From contig JASHRB010000294.1 of the NCBI GenBank assembly GCA_030037575.1, forward strand, positions 1 through 7,060: DNA of 7,060 nucleotides, read 5' to 3'. Under the pieces are notes generated by a model, which was given only the letters and a program-made list of their open reading frames with translations, was not told the origin of the DNA and searched no databases. The stretch comes from Candidatus Sulfotelmatobacter sp. Its GTDB lineage: Bacteria > Acidobacteriota > Terriglobia > Terriglobales > Acidobacteriaceae. Position numbers and translations under genes: made by a program. This document shows positions 1-5,923 of the stretch, one piece after another; positions within the stretch are counted from its first letter, which is position 1, and the number at the start of each line of letters is the position of its first letter.

Positions 1-441
1 CAGTTTTTCAACGGTCGAGCGAAATTCAGGATTATCCGTCCAACTGTCGTCCCACACGTGGAACTGCAGCAAGTCGATCGAGTCCCGGCCAAGTTTCTTC
101 CGAATCAGGTCGGCGTACTTGAGCACATGATCGGCGGAGAAAACCTCCCCGTATTTATACCGGGGTAGCGCTGGCCACTTGTCGTTTGCCGGAGGAATTT
201 TCGACGCCGCGTACAGCCGCTTCTGGGGATTGCGCGCCATGGTATCGCCCAGCAGCCCGTCGCTTTTGCCTTCGCCATAAGCCCAGGCGGTATCGAAGAA
301 GTTGCAGCCCGAGTGGACGGAAAGCTGCATCGAGGCGAGCGACTGCGCGTCGTCCGAGCCACTCCATCCGCTCATGCCCCAGAGCCCATAAGCGATGTCG
401 CTGACTTCCAATCCGGTCCGGCCCAGCTTGCGGTATTTCAT
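1..441 (-). CDS. Aldo/keto reductase family oxidoreductase (N-terminal part, truncated by window edge)
   Basis: Reading down from the ATG at 441-439, the frame stays open for 147 codons to base 1, so the C-terminal half lies outside the window. The protein starts MKYRKLGRTGLEVS, the standard opening of NADPH-dependent aldo/keto reductases. These are soluble (beta/alpha)8 barrels that reduce carbonyl compounds. The catalytic tetrad can be placed: Asp50 and Tyr55 in FFDTAWAYGEG, Lys81 in AASKIPP, and His128 in LLQFHVWDD. An AAGGATC Shine-Dalgarno-like stretch lies about 8 bases before the start. The family assignment is firm. The substrate cannot be told from sequence, and a role as a sugar or xenobiotic reductase is equally possible. 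It is followed downstream of the edge by unknown sequence and preceded by a gap shared with a plus-strand small ORF. Confidence 0.93.
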   Translation of the reverse strand, partial: MKYRKLGRTGLEVSDIAYGLWGMSGWSGSDDAQSLASMQLSVHSGCNFFDTAWAYGEGKSDGLLGDTMARNPQKRLYAASKIPPANDKWPALPRYKYGEVFSADHVLKYADLIRKKLGRDSIDLLQFHVWDDSWTDNPEFRSTVEKL

Positions 442-648
442 CGCTTTGATCCTTGCCCGCCCCAGCCCTTGAAGATGATGCTGGCAGCTCCGTGCGCGAC
501 CTTGTTCTTTGGCCAGCGGCCGACTTAATTTTTCGATGGCGGTCAGCAAAATTTTTCCCCCGCCCACCGGCCGCGCCCGTGTTCCAATAGATCCAGGATC
601 GTAATCTAGATCATAACGTCAGATCGTTCATCCGGTGGGAGGTTGGCC
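442..648. promoter_or_regulatory. Divergent intergenic region with GATC cluster
   Basis: About 200 bases lie between the aldo/keto reductase start (minus) and the small plus-strand ORF, so they should carry promoters for both. GATC occurs at 590, 597, 609 and 622, with two more just inside the small ORF at 670 and 675. A hyphenated palindrome AACG-N6-CGTT sits at 615-628. I see no convincing -35/-10 pair. An AT-rich patch, TAATCTAGATCATAAC at 602-617, is the best place for one. The regulatory role is inferred from position only. Confidence 0.3.
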
Positions 649-816
649 ATGAATTGTGAAAATTCTGCGGATCGGATCATGCGTAAGAAGAACGATGAAA
701 GCACAGCCCCGTCCTCGCGCCTGACCGACGAAAAAATATCGGACGAGTCGGGAACGGAAACAATTGCGGACCGCGCGCTCGCACCCGCGGGGCTAAAAAA
801 TCCTTTCTGGAACTGA
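649..816 (+). CDS. Small hydrophilic protein of unknown function (55 aa)
   Basis: I do not recognise this protein. The ATG at 649 follows a strong Shine-Dalgarno (GGGAGG at 638-643, 8-base spacing). The frame runs 55 codons to TGA at 814-816, and an intrinsic terminator on the same strand begins 12 bases later. The product starts MNCENSADRIMRKKND and ends LAPAGLKNPFWN. It is rich in Asp, Glu, Lys, Ser and Thr, has a single Cys at position 3, and has no membrane segment, signal peptide or evident fold. The C-terminal FW pair is its only strongly hydrophobic spot. It lies on the strand opposite both flanking genes, so it would be its own transcription unit. A second ATG at 679 has a weaker start context. 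The Shine-Dalgarno plus terminator framing favours a real gene, but a small non-coding RNA using the same terminator is the main alternative. Confidence 0.5.
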   Translation: MNCENSADRIMRKKNDESTAPSSRLTDEKISDESGTETIADRALAPAGLKNPFWN

Positions 817-828
817 TCGGCCCTATGC

Positions 829-854
829 CCCGTCGCCCGGGCGGCGGGCTTTTT
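829..854 (+). terminator. Rho-independent terminator after the small ORF
   Basis: The plus strand has an 8-bp stem, CCCGTCGC (829-836) against GCGGCGGG (841-848), with one G-T wobble. A CCGG tetraloop closes it, and C plus five Ts (850-854) follow. The T-run is on the plus strand, so it terminates transcripts coming from the small ORF at 649-816. On the minus strand the A-run precedes the stem, so it would not act as a classical terminator for homoserine dehydrogenase. Confidence 0.75.
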
Positions 855-893
855 GCTTCCGCTCCTCCCTGGCCGCGCAAACCCGCGCAAGTC

Positions 894-2258
894 CTAGCGC
901 AAAATTGGCAGGCACAGGCATGGCTTCACGCAGAACTCCAACGCCGACATTTTTTCGAGAGCGGGATGCAATTGCCAGTCAGGGCACGGCTCCAGCGTGA
1001 TGACGAAAGGAAGCGCGAGCTTTTCAAATCCCGGCTTCTGCAGAACCGCATCGATGTTCAACTGGTGTGAGGAAAGAATCGCCGCCAGGCGGGCGATGAT
1101 TCCCGGCTGATCTTTCACCCAGAAGCGCAGATACCAGGGGGTTTCAAAATCGCAGCTTACCTTCGGCGATAGGGCCGGCAAAGCCCGACGCAGCCTTGGC
1201 CGGCACCACAGATTCTGCACAACAAACATCAGATCCGATACCACCGCGACCGCGGTCGGATCTCCGCCGGCGCCGGCGCCCGAAAACGCAACCTCTCCGC
1301 CGTACGCTCCCGACGTCATCACCAGATTCAGATTCTGCTGCACCCGCCCAAAGGGCGAAGACGCTGGCACCAGGCTGGGGCCCACCTCGGCCAACAAGTT
1401 CGCGGCTTTCATTTCCGCCCGTGAAATCTGGCGTATGGTGCAACCGAGTTCCCCCGCATAAGCGAAATCCACGGCATCGACCGCGCGAATCGTGCGCGCG
1501 CGAATATCGGGAGGCGCGACCCGCACGCCCAATCCGGCCAGCGCCAAGATGGCCAGTTTGGCGCGAGCATCGCCGCCATCGAGATCTTCACTGGCGTCGG
1601 CTTCGGCGTAACCCTTGGCCTGGGCTTCTTCGAGCGCCTGGCTGAAAGGAATGCCGGCCGTCTGGATACGGCTGAGAATGTAATTGCAGGTTCCGTTCAG
1701 AATGCCTGCAATACCGTGGAGACGATCGCCCGAAAGCCCAGCGCGCAGCGCCGGAAGAACAGGCACGCCCCCTGCGACGGATGCTCCAAATTCAAGCTGA
1801 CAGCCATTTTCCCGGGCGAGTTGCAAAAGCTCCAGCCCGTACCGTGCGATCAGCTGTTTATTTGCCGTCACCACCGACTTGCCCGCCTTGAGAGCGCTTT
1901 GCACAAACTCTTCCGCCGGGGTTAAGCCGCCAATCAATTCCACGATGATTTCAGCATCGGAGCGGAGAATCGTATGGAAGTCCTCCGTCCAGATCACGTC
2001 ACCCGGAACCCACGGCTGCTTCTTGCGTTCGACGTTGCGATTGCAAATATGGGTCAGCTGAAGCAGTCCGTCCGAGCGCTGGCATAGAATCCGGGCAACC
2101 GCGCGGCCCACGGTTCCAAAGCCCACGAGCGCAACCCTTCCCGCCCCTTCGCGCCGGGGAAGGGGCGCGCCCACCGTGCCGGCCGATTGTTCTGGCGAAG
2201 TCTCGGACAGGAATTCTCTCCCGGAAAAATGAACTTCATTTTTATCATACGCAGCCAT
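894..2258 (-). CDS. hom: Homoserine dehydrogenase with C-terminal ACT domain
   Basis: Homoserine dehydrogenase reduces aspartate-4-semialdehyde to homoserine with NAD(P)H, the branch step to threonine, methionine and isoleucine, in the cytoplasm. With the ATG at 2258 the protein has 454 residues. A Rossmann motif GFGTVG is at 46-51, followed by the TANK segment with conserved Lys134. The family signature GILNGTCNYIL is at 185-195, then the AKGYAEADASEDLDG catalytic region and a GAGAGGDPTA loop. From about 375 (WYLRFWVKDQPGIIARLAAIL) there is an ACT-like regulatory domain, suggesting feedback control, usually by threonine. No aspartokinase is fused. The start is uncertain: about 40 residues precede the Rossmann fold, none of the starts (in-frame ATG at 2318, GTG at 2174) has a good Shine-Dalgarno, and the frame stays open up to 2402. 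The function is secure. Confidence 0.95.
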   Translation of the reverse strand: MAAYDKNEVHFSGREFLSETSPEQSAGTVGAPLPRREGAGRVALVGFGTVGRAVARILCQRSDGLLQLTHICNRNVERKKQPWVPGDVIWTEDFHTILRSDAEIIVELIGGLTPAEEFVQSALKAGKSVVTANKQLIARYGLELLQLARENGCQLEFGASVAGGVPVLPALRAGLSGDRLHGIAGILNGTCNYILSRIQTAGIPFSQALEEAQAKGYAEADASEDLDGGDARAKLAILALAGLGVRVAPPDIRARTIRAVDAVDFAYAGELGCTIRQISRAEMKAANLLAEVGPSLVPASSPFGRVQQNLNLVMTSGAYGGEVAFSGAGAGGDPTAVAVVSDLMFVVQNLWCRPRLRRALPALSPKVSCDFETPWYLRFWVKDQPGIIARLAAILSSHQLNIDAVLQKPGFEKLALPFVITLEPCPDWQLHPALEKMSALEFCVKPCLCLPILR

Positions 2259-2463
2259 TGGCTCGGCGCGAGGGGAGGAATGGCGGCGGCCAGGCGGCTT
2301 GCCCGACAAAGTCAGCATCAAAGTTGGTAAGATAATGCGACCTACAGGCGGGCAGGGCATACACTGTCTTCGCCGCAAATCACAAGCGGAACCTCGATAC
2401 AACGGCGACTCTCATGCCGAGCGCTGCGGTCCGCCACCACGCCCGGTGATGGGAGGAGAATGG
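2259..2463. promoter_or_regulatory. Divergent promoter region between hom and the outer-membrane protein
   Basis: This 205-bp region separates two divergent genes and must contain promoters in both directions. A plus-strand GATAAT at 2331-2336 resembles a -10 box, but no good -35 stands 16-18 bases upstream. The homoserine dehydrogenase frame stays open through much of this region on the minus strand, so part of it could be coding if that gene starts further out. A very strong Shine-Dalgarno for the outer-membrane gene, GGAGGAG, sits at 2452-2458. Confidence 0.35.
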
Positions 2464-3279
2464 ATGATGGGAAAGTTCGCGACTGCGAGTGCGCTGACGC
2501 TTCTGGTTTTAGGCGGCTTTTCAGGGATGCTCGCATTTGCCCAGACGGCGTCGGCGGACCAAACCCAGACGCCGACCGGGCAGGCTCCGGCAACCAATGC
2601 CCAACCGCCGCAGTCTTCAACCCCCTCCCCGCAGCCGTCGGGCAGCCAAGAGTCATCGGAAGAAGAAGGCCCCTTGCCCCGGCAAAGGAAGCCGCCGGAC
2701 TTTAACAAATGGAGCTACAACGTCGGCGCGGGAGCGAACGTAGACAGCGGCGCGACCAAGACATTCGTACGCGGCGGAGGCCTGGGCGGCACGGTTGGCG
2801 TTGCCCGCAACGGCAACAAGTATCTGGGGCTGCGGGCAGACTTCATGTATGAAGACCTGCCGCTCAAACAATCGTCGCTGCTGCTGGCGAGCGCACAAAG
2901 CGCCAACAGCTATCTTCTTTCTTTCACCGTCGATCCCATCATCAACATTCCGGTCACGAGCAACTTCGGCGCATACCTCCTTTTTGGGCCCGGCTATTTT
3001 CATCGCGGTGGCACTCTGAATTCCGATACGGCGGTTCCGGGTACAGCCTGCAATTCGTTCTATACGTGGTGGAATGGGCTGTGTCCGAATGTCAGCCTTC
3101 CGCTCGACGGCAGCTTCGTGCATTCGAGCCAGAACGACTTTGGGTACAACCTCGGAGCCGGCATCACGCGCAAAATGCCGAGTGGCGTGGAAGTGTACGC
3201 GGAGTTCCGTTTGATCCACGGATCGGCCAACGAAACCACGACCGACGTCCGCCCGATCACGGTGGGAGTGCGCTGGTAA
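2464..3279 (+). CDS. Secreted outer-membrane beta-barrel protein
   Basis: This is a 271-residue protein starting MMGKFATASALTLLVLGG. Residues 1-26 form a Sec signal peptide with likely cleavage after AFA, before QTAS. Residues 27-75 are a low-complexity Q/T/P/S linker, then an acidic-basic patch (EEEGPLPRQRK). From about Trp83 (NKWSYNVGAGA) alternating hydrophobic and aromatic strands with Gly/Asn turns run to a terminal VRW, the aromatic C-terminus typical of outer-membrane barrels. It resembles the OmpA/OmpW-like eight-stranded 'beta-barrel porin' class (OMP_b-brl). This is a fold-level judgement and the cargo or role is unknown. Two cysteines flank a predicted loop (TACNSFYTWWNGLCP) and could form a disulfide. 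Start choice: GGAGGAG ends 5 bases before the ATG at 2464 and 8 before the next one at 2467, so either is possible. It is transcribed away from hom and toward pqqE. Confidence 0.85.
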   Translation: MMGKFATASALTLLVLGGFSGMLAFAQTASADQTQTPTGQAPATNAQPPQSSTPSPQPSGSQESSEEEGPLPRQRKPPDFNKWSYNVGAGANVDSGATKTFVRGGGLGGTVGVARNGNKYLGLRADFMYEDLPLKQSSLLLASAQSANSYLLSFTVDPIINIPVTSNFGAYLLFGPGYFHRGGTLNSDTAVPGTACNSFYTWWNGLCPNVSLPLDGSFVHSSQNDFGYNLGAGITRKMPSGVEVYAEFRLIHGSANETTTDVRPITVGVRW

Positions 3280-3293
3280 GCATACGGGGGATC

Positions 3294-3309
3294 CTCGCTG
3301 CGCGGCGAG
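3294..3309 (+). other. Weak hairpin after the outer-membrane gene
   Basis: CTCGC (3294-3298) pairs with GCGAG (3305-3309) around a 6-base loop, 15 bases past the stop codon. No T-run follows, so it is at best a weak or Rho-assisted 3' end. Confidence 0.3.
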
Positions 3310-3340
3310 TCGGGAATCGTTGACGAGCTGGCAAACTTTT

Positions 3341-3361
3341 CCACCGCGCAGAGTGCGGAGG
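3341..3361. repeat. Imperfect inverted repeat in the convergent gap
   Basis: CCACCGC (3341-3347) faces GCGGAGG (3355-3361), giving six pairs and one A-A mismatch around a 7-base loop. It lies about 30 bases past the pqqE stop and 60 past the outer-membrane gene stop. On the minus strand it is followed by AAAAGTTT, not a clean T-run. It could help end both convergent transcripts, or be a decayed copy of a dispersed palindromic repeat. Confidence 0.35.
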
Positions 3362-3391
3362 CTCAGGGGCCTATGGCTAGGGGGTGCGCGG

Positions 3392-4525
3392 CTACTCGCG
3401 ATTGGTTCGATAAGTCCAAAGATCGGAAGCGCGTTGTTGAAGTTGAAGGAAGGAAGCAGCAGCCACGGGCTCGGAGACTTTGCCATCTGTGCTGCTTTCA
3501 GCCAAGGCAGCTTCGACCACGTGATGCGCCGGAGCCAGGGAACACACGGGATCGGTCGCAGACGCGTCTCCCGCGAGCAACAGCGCCTGGCATCGGCATC
3601 CTCCGAAATCGATTGCGCGCTGATGGCAACTGCGGCACGGCTCGGGCATCCAATCTTCCCCGCGAAAACGCTGGAACGATGGCGATTCTCGCCAGATGAA
3701 TTCGAGCGACCGCTGGCGAACATTTTCAAAAGTCATCGCGGGAATCACTTCGGCGGCGTGGCAGGGAAGAACTTTTCCCGCGGGATTGACGAGCATCAAT
3801 CGTTGTCCCCACCCGCCCATGCAGGCTTTGGGAAAACGCGCGTAGTAATCGGGTACGACGAAGTCGATGCGAATGCGGCCGGCCAGCCGTTTCTCCGCGG
3901 CGGATACGGCTTCGACGGCCCGGTCGAGTTGCGCCCGCGTGGGTAACAAGGCCGCACGATTTTTGCGCGCCCATCCGTAATACTGCGTGTGCGCGATCTC
4001 CATGCGTTGGGGCGCGAGCTGCTCGAGGAAGGCGATCATTTCCGCCATGTGGTCGATGTTTTGCCGATGCACGACCAGGTTTACGGTGAAGGCAATTTTG
4101 TGTTGCCGAATGAGGCGTGACAACTCGAGTTTGTGCGCGTGCGCTTTGGCGCCGGCAATCCAGTTGGCGGAGTCTTCGCGCGAATCCTGGAAGCTGAGCT
4201 GCACGTGATCAAGTCCGGCATCGACAAGAGATTCGAATCGCGCAGGCCCGAGGCCGACGCCCGAGGTGATCAGATTCGTATAAAGACCGGCGGTGCGAGC
4301 GCCGGCGACCAGTTCGGGCAGATCGGCTCGGGCTAGCGGTTCTCCGCCGGTGAAGTGCGCGTGAAGCATGCCGAGCTTGCCCGACTGGTTGAGCACATCG
4401 ATCCATTCGCCGGTCGAAAGCTCCGAACTCACGGCGGCCATTTCGAGCGGATTGGAGCAGTACACGCAATGCAGCGGGCATCGATGCGTCAGTTCCGCGA
4501 TGAGGGCCAGCGGGTTGGGAATCAT
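3392..4525 (-). CDS. pqqE: PQQ biosynthesis radical-SAM/SPASM enzyme PqqE
   Basis: PqqE uses S-adenosylmethionine and an Fe4S4 cluster to form the Glu-Tyr carbon-carbon crosslink in the PqqA peptide, the first committed step of PQQ synthesis. It acts with PqqD in the cytoplasm. With the ATG at 4525 it has 377 residues, the usual length. The radical-SAM motif CPLHCVYC places Cys16, Cys20 and Cys23, followed by the FTGGEPLARADL SAM-binding segment. The PqqE-typical YYGWARKNRAALLPTR is in the middle. The SPASM region has CMGGWG, VLPCHA, then CRSCHQRAIDFGGCRCQA and DPVCSL, the auxiliary-cluster cysteines. The ATG is preceded by GGAGAGGGGGG. A TTG at 4546 is in frame but lies upstream of that ribosome-binding site, and an in-frame stop just beyond it limits the gene. 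Unlike the other pqq genes it is separated from pqqD by 361 bases. Confidence 0.97.
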   Translation of the reverse strand: MIPNPLALIAELTHRCPLHCVYCSNPLEMAAVSSELSTGEWIDVLNQSGKLGMLHAHFTGGEPLARADLPELVAGARTAGLYTNLITSGVGLGPARFESLVDAGLDHVQLSFQDSREDSANWIAGAKAHAHKLELSRLIRQHKIAFTVNLVVHRQNIDHMAEMIAFLEQLAPQRMEIAHTQYYGWARKNRAALLPTRAQLDRAVEAVSAAEKRLAGRIRIDFVVPDYYARFPKACMGGWGQRLMLVNPAGKVLPCHAAEVIPAMTFENVRQRSLEFIWRESPSFQRFRGEDWMPEPCRSCHQRAIDFGGCRCQALLLAGDASATDPVCSLAPAHHVVEAALAESSTDGKVSEPVAAASFLQLQQRASDLWTYRTNRE

Positions 4526-4652
4526 GAACGGCGCCCCCCTCTCCAAGGTCCGCCATTGCTAAGCATACAAGCTTGTGGCGCCAGCGATAAGCCAGGTCGT
4601 CAAATTTCCATGGACCACAGATTGTCGGCTTGAGCAACGCCAAAACGGATGC

Positions 4653-4668
4653 ACCGGTCGTAACCGGT
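4653..4668. repeat. ACCGGT inverted repeat
   Basis: ACCGGT (4653-4658) is repeated at 4663-4668 around CGTA. The hexamer is self-complementary, so the pair gives a 6-bp stem with a 4-base loop and also two direct copies of a palindromic site. It could be a protein-binding site or an RNA hairpin in the pqqD-pqqE spacer. Confidence 0.5.
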
Positions 4669-4697
4669 AAATCTTTCGCCAAGTCGCGCGCCCGCAA

Positions 4698-4717
4698 GGC
4701 CGGTGGGGAGACCGGCC
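4698..4717. repeat. GGCCGGT inverted repeat (hairpin)
   Basis: GGCCGGT (4698-4704) pairs exactly with ACCGGCC (4711-4717) around a 6-base GGGGAG loop. It is a strong GC-rich hairpin lying about 40 bases from the ACCGGT pair and sharing its CCGGT core. No T-run follows on the minus strand, so it is not a standard terminator within the operon. Confidence 0.55.
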
Positions 4718-4886
4718 AAGGTGAATTCATGCCTTTAGAAATCAGCGAACCCGGGCGGAAAGGCGAGGCCGCGCCGCGCATCGGGCGCCCCCAGAAAAGG
4801 CCGACTCGGGAGCAGCGGACAAGCCACTCCCTGAGCCCGGGCGCTGCACTCGGGGTGGGGGCGGGGAGCAGTTGGCGCGAAGCGCG

Positions 4887-5162
4887 CTAGTAATCCACGA
4901 TCCGTTTCTTCTGTAGTTGCTCCAGAAACCGGCTAATGTCGCTGCGAATCTTGTCGGGATCTGCGTCGGCGAATTGCTTCTGCAACTCGGCCACAATCGC
5001 GGCGAAGGTGCGCTGGCCGTCGCAGCGTTCGAGCACCTGGCGGCCGGTGCCTTGCAGCTTGATTGCGCCTTCGGGAAAAAGAATCGTGCGATTCTCCTCC
5101 TTGCCTCCCCAGCGGCAACCGCAAGCGAATCGCGGCTGGCTGGAATCTTCCGGCGGCGGCAC
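4887..5162 (-). CDS. pqqD: PQQ biosynthesis peptide chaperone PqqD
   Basis: PqqD is a small RiPP-recognition protein that binds the PqqA leader and delivers it to PqqE. From the GTG at 5162 it has 91 residues, the normal family length. The core matches the family: TILFPEGAIKLQGTGRQVLERCDGQRT, where the 'PE…L…CDG.RT' pattern is typical, then an alpha-helical tail (IVAELQKQF and RSDISRFLEQLQKK) ending VDY. The GTG overlaps the pqqC stop by one base (TAGTG) and has GAGG 7 bases upstream, suggesting coupled translation. An in-frame ATG at 5201, with GGAG 5 bases upstream, would add 13 residues (MATAGRVSNRGPL) and overlap pqqC by 40 bases. I prefer the GTG because those residues precede the usual family N-terminus, but the ATG is a real possibility. 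Confidence 0.92.
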   Translation of the reverse strand: MPPPEDSSQPRFACGCRWGGKEENRTILFPEGAIKLQGTGRQVLERCDGQRTFAAIVAELQKQFADADPDKIRSDISRFLEQLQKKRIVDY

Positions 5163-5923
5163 TAGCGGCCCTCGATTCGAAACGCGCCCGGCGGTGGCCA
5201 TCCGGGCTCCACGTAGGCAAAATAAAGCGCGTCAAGTTGCGCCCAAAGAATGTCGCACTTGTCGCGCAATGCCTGAATCGCCAGCTCTTGTTCGGCGCGG
5301 GTTTTCGCGTGGTCGTAAACGTAGTTCAAGGCAAACTGAGAATCTTCCGGCGCCTGATAAAGGCGGGCTTCGAAATAATCCAACCCACCCGAAAGCCAGC
5401 GGTAATGTTGCCGCAATTTTTCCACGCGCAACGTGATCAGCCGGGTTGAAAACAATTCCGTCAGCGACGAGGCAACCGCCTCCAGAAGCGAACGGCTGCG
5501 CACGATATTCAAATATTCGTTCACAGCAAAGCGAGTCGCGGGAAGAATGCCCTGACCGGCAAGCACTTGCCCGGGATCAAGGCCGGTCGCTTCAGCCAAT
5601 TTAATCCATCGCTTGATGCCGCCTTCGCTGGTGGCGTCGCCGTCGTGATCGACGACGCGTTTGCGCCATGCCCGGCGAAACACGGAATCCGGTCCGCGCG
5701 AAAGAATGATGGAATCTTTGATGGGAATGATGCTCTGGTAGTAGTAGCGGTTCAGCGCCCAGGCCTGCAACTGGCCGCCGGTGAGCTTGCCTTCGTGCAT
5801 CAGCAAGTGGAAAGGATGCTTGTGGTGATAGCGTTCTTCGCCTACGGCCTGCAATTGCGCATGCAGCTGTTCGAGCGCAAGCAAGGGTCGGGCCGTTTCG
5901 GTCTTTACAGATCGAACTGCCAT
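5162..5923 (-). CDS. pqqC: Pyrroloquinoline-quinone synthase PqqC
   Basis: PqqC catalyses the final step, an oxygen-dependent, metal-free eight-electron oxidation and ring closure of AHQQ to PQQ, in the cytoplasm. The 253-residue length is typical. The all-helical heme-oxygenase-like fold is represented by RYHHKHPFH (31-39), where the family's active-site Tyr/His lie, ALNRYYYQSIIPIKD (56-70), DHDG and GGIKRW. FAVNEYLN, SSLTELFSTRLI and the CDILWAQLDALYFAY tail follow. The ATG at 5923 sits inside the end of pqqB (19-base overlap) and is preceded by GGAGGATGG, a strong ribosome-binding site. Its end touches the pqqD start, so pqqB, pqqC and pqqD look translationally linked. Confidence 0.97.
   Translation of the reverse strand: MAVRSVKTETARPLLALEQLHAQLQAVGEERYHHKHPFHLLMHEGKLTGGQLQAWALNRYYYQSIIPIKDSIILSRGPDSVFRRAWRKRVVDHDGDATSEGGIKRWIKLAEATGLDPGQVLAGQGILPATRFAVNEYLNIVRSRSLLEAVASSLTELFSTRLITLRVEKLRQHYRWLSGGLDYFEARLYQAPEDSQFALNYVYDHAKTRAEQELAIQALRDKCDILWAQLDALYFAYVEPGWPPPGAFRIEGR

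Larger units (their letters stand above)
4526..4886. other. Structured 361-bp spacer between pqqD and pqqE
   Basis: No gene I trust lies here. It holds two good inverted repeats (4653-4668 and 4698-4717), a looser GCAGCG/CGCTGC pair (4812-4817 with 4842-4847), and a 14-codon minus-strand ORF (4566-4522) whose TGA overlaps the pqqE ATG as ATGA. A plus-strand open frame reaches from about 4630 to 4890 without a recognisable product or ribosome-binding site. The spacer could carry a separate pqqE promoter or an mRNA processing or attenuation site, or be the remnant of a lost gene. The sequence does not decide between them. Confidence 0.5.

Noticed and set aside
606..890. Minus-strand 94-codon open frame between hom and the aldo/keto reductase
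   Set aside because: It overlaps the plus-strand small ORF and its terminator. Its start lies over the plus-strand terminator region, it lacks a good ribosome-binding site, and the product is unrecognisable. The plus-strand reading has far better signals.
1196..1645. Plus-strand open frame inside the homoserine dehydrogenase gene
   Set aside because: It is an Arg/Pro-rich antisense shadow of conserved coding sequence.
2329..2338. Shared 10-mer AAGATAATGC between the hom/outer-membrane gap and the pqqB leader (minus strand, near 7000)
   Set aside because: Many chance 10-base matches are expected in 7 kb on both strands, so it is not evidence of a shared regulator.
2653..3729. Long minus-strand open frame (358 codons) opposite the outer-membrane gene and the end of pqqE
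   Set aside because: It is Arg/Ala/Ser-rich with no recognisable domain and lies antisense to a clear secreted protein. GC-rich codon bias produces such open antisense frames.
3320..3946. Plus-strand open frame of 208 codons across the pqqE C-terminus
   Set aside because: It is antisense to the conserved SPASM cysteine region of pqqE and has no family features.
4209..4781. Minus-strand open frame starting in the pqqD-pqqE spacer and running into pqqE in another frame
   Set aside because: Its first part (MNSPWPVSPP and on) looks somewhat protein-like, but over 300 bases overlap pqqE out of frame and turn Arg/Ser-rich. It has no proper ribosome-binding spacing.
4630..4890. Plus-strand open frame of 86 codons filling the spacer and ending over the pqqD stop
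   Set aside because: Third-position GC is fairly high, but it begins with TTG without a ribosome-binding site and the product is low-complexity with no recognisable motif. I kept it as part of the spacer description only.
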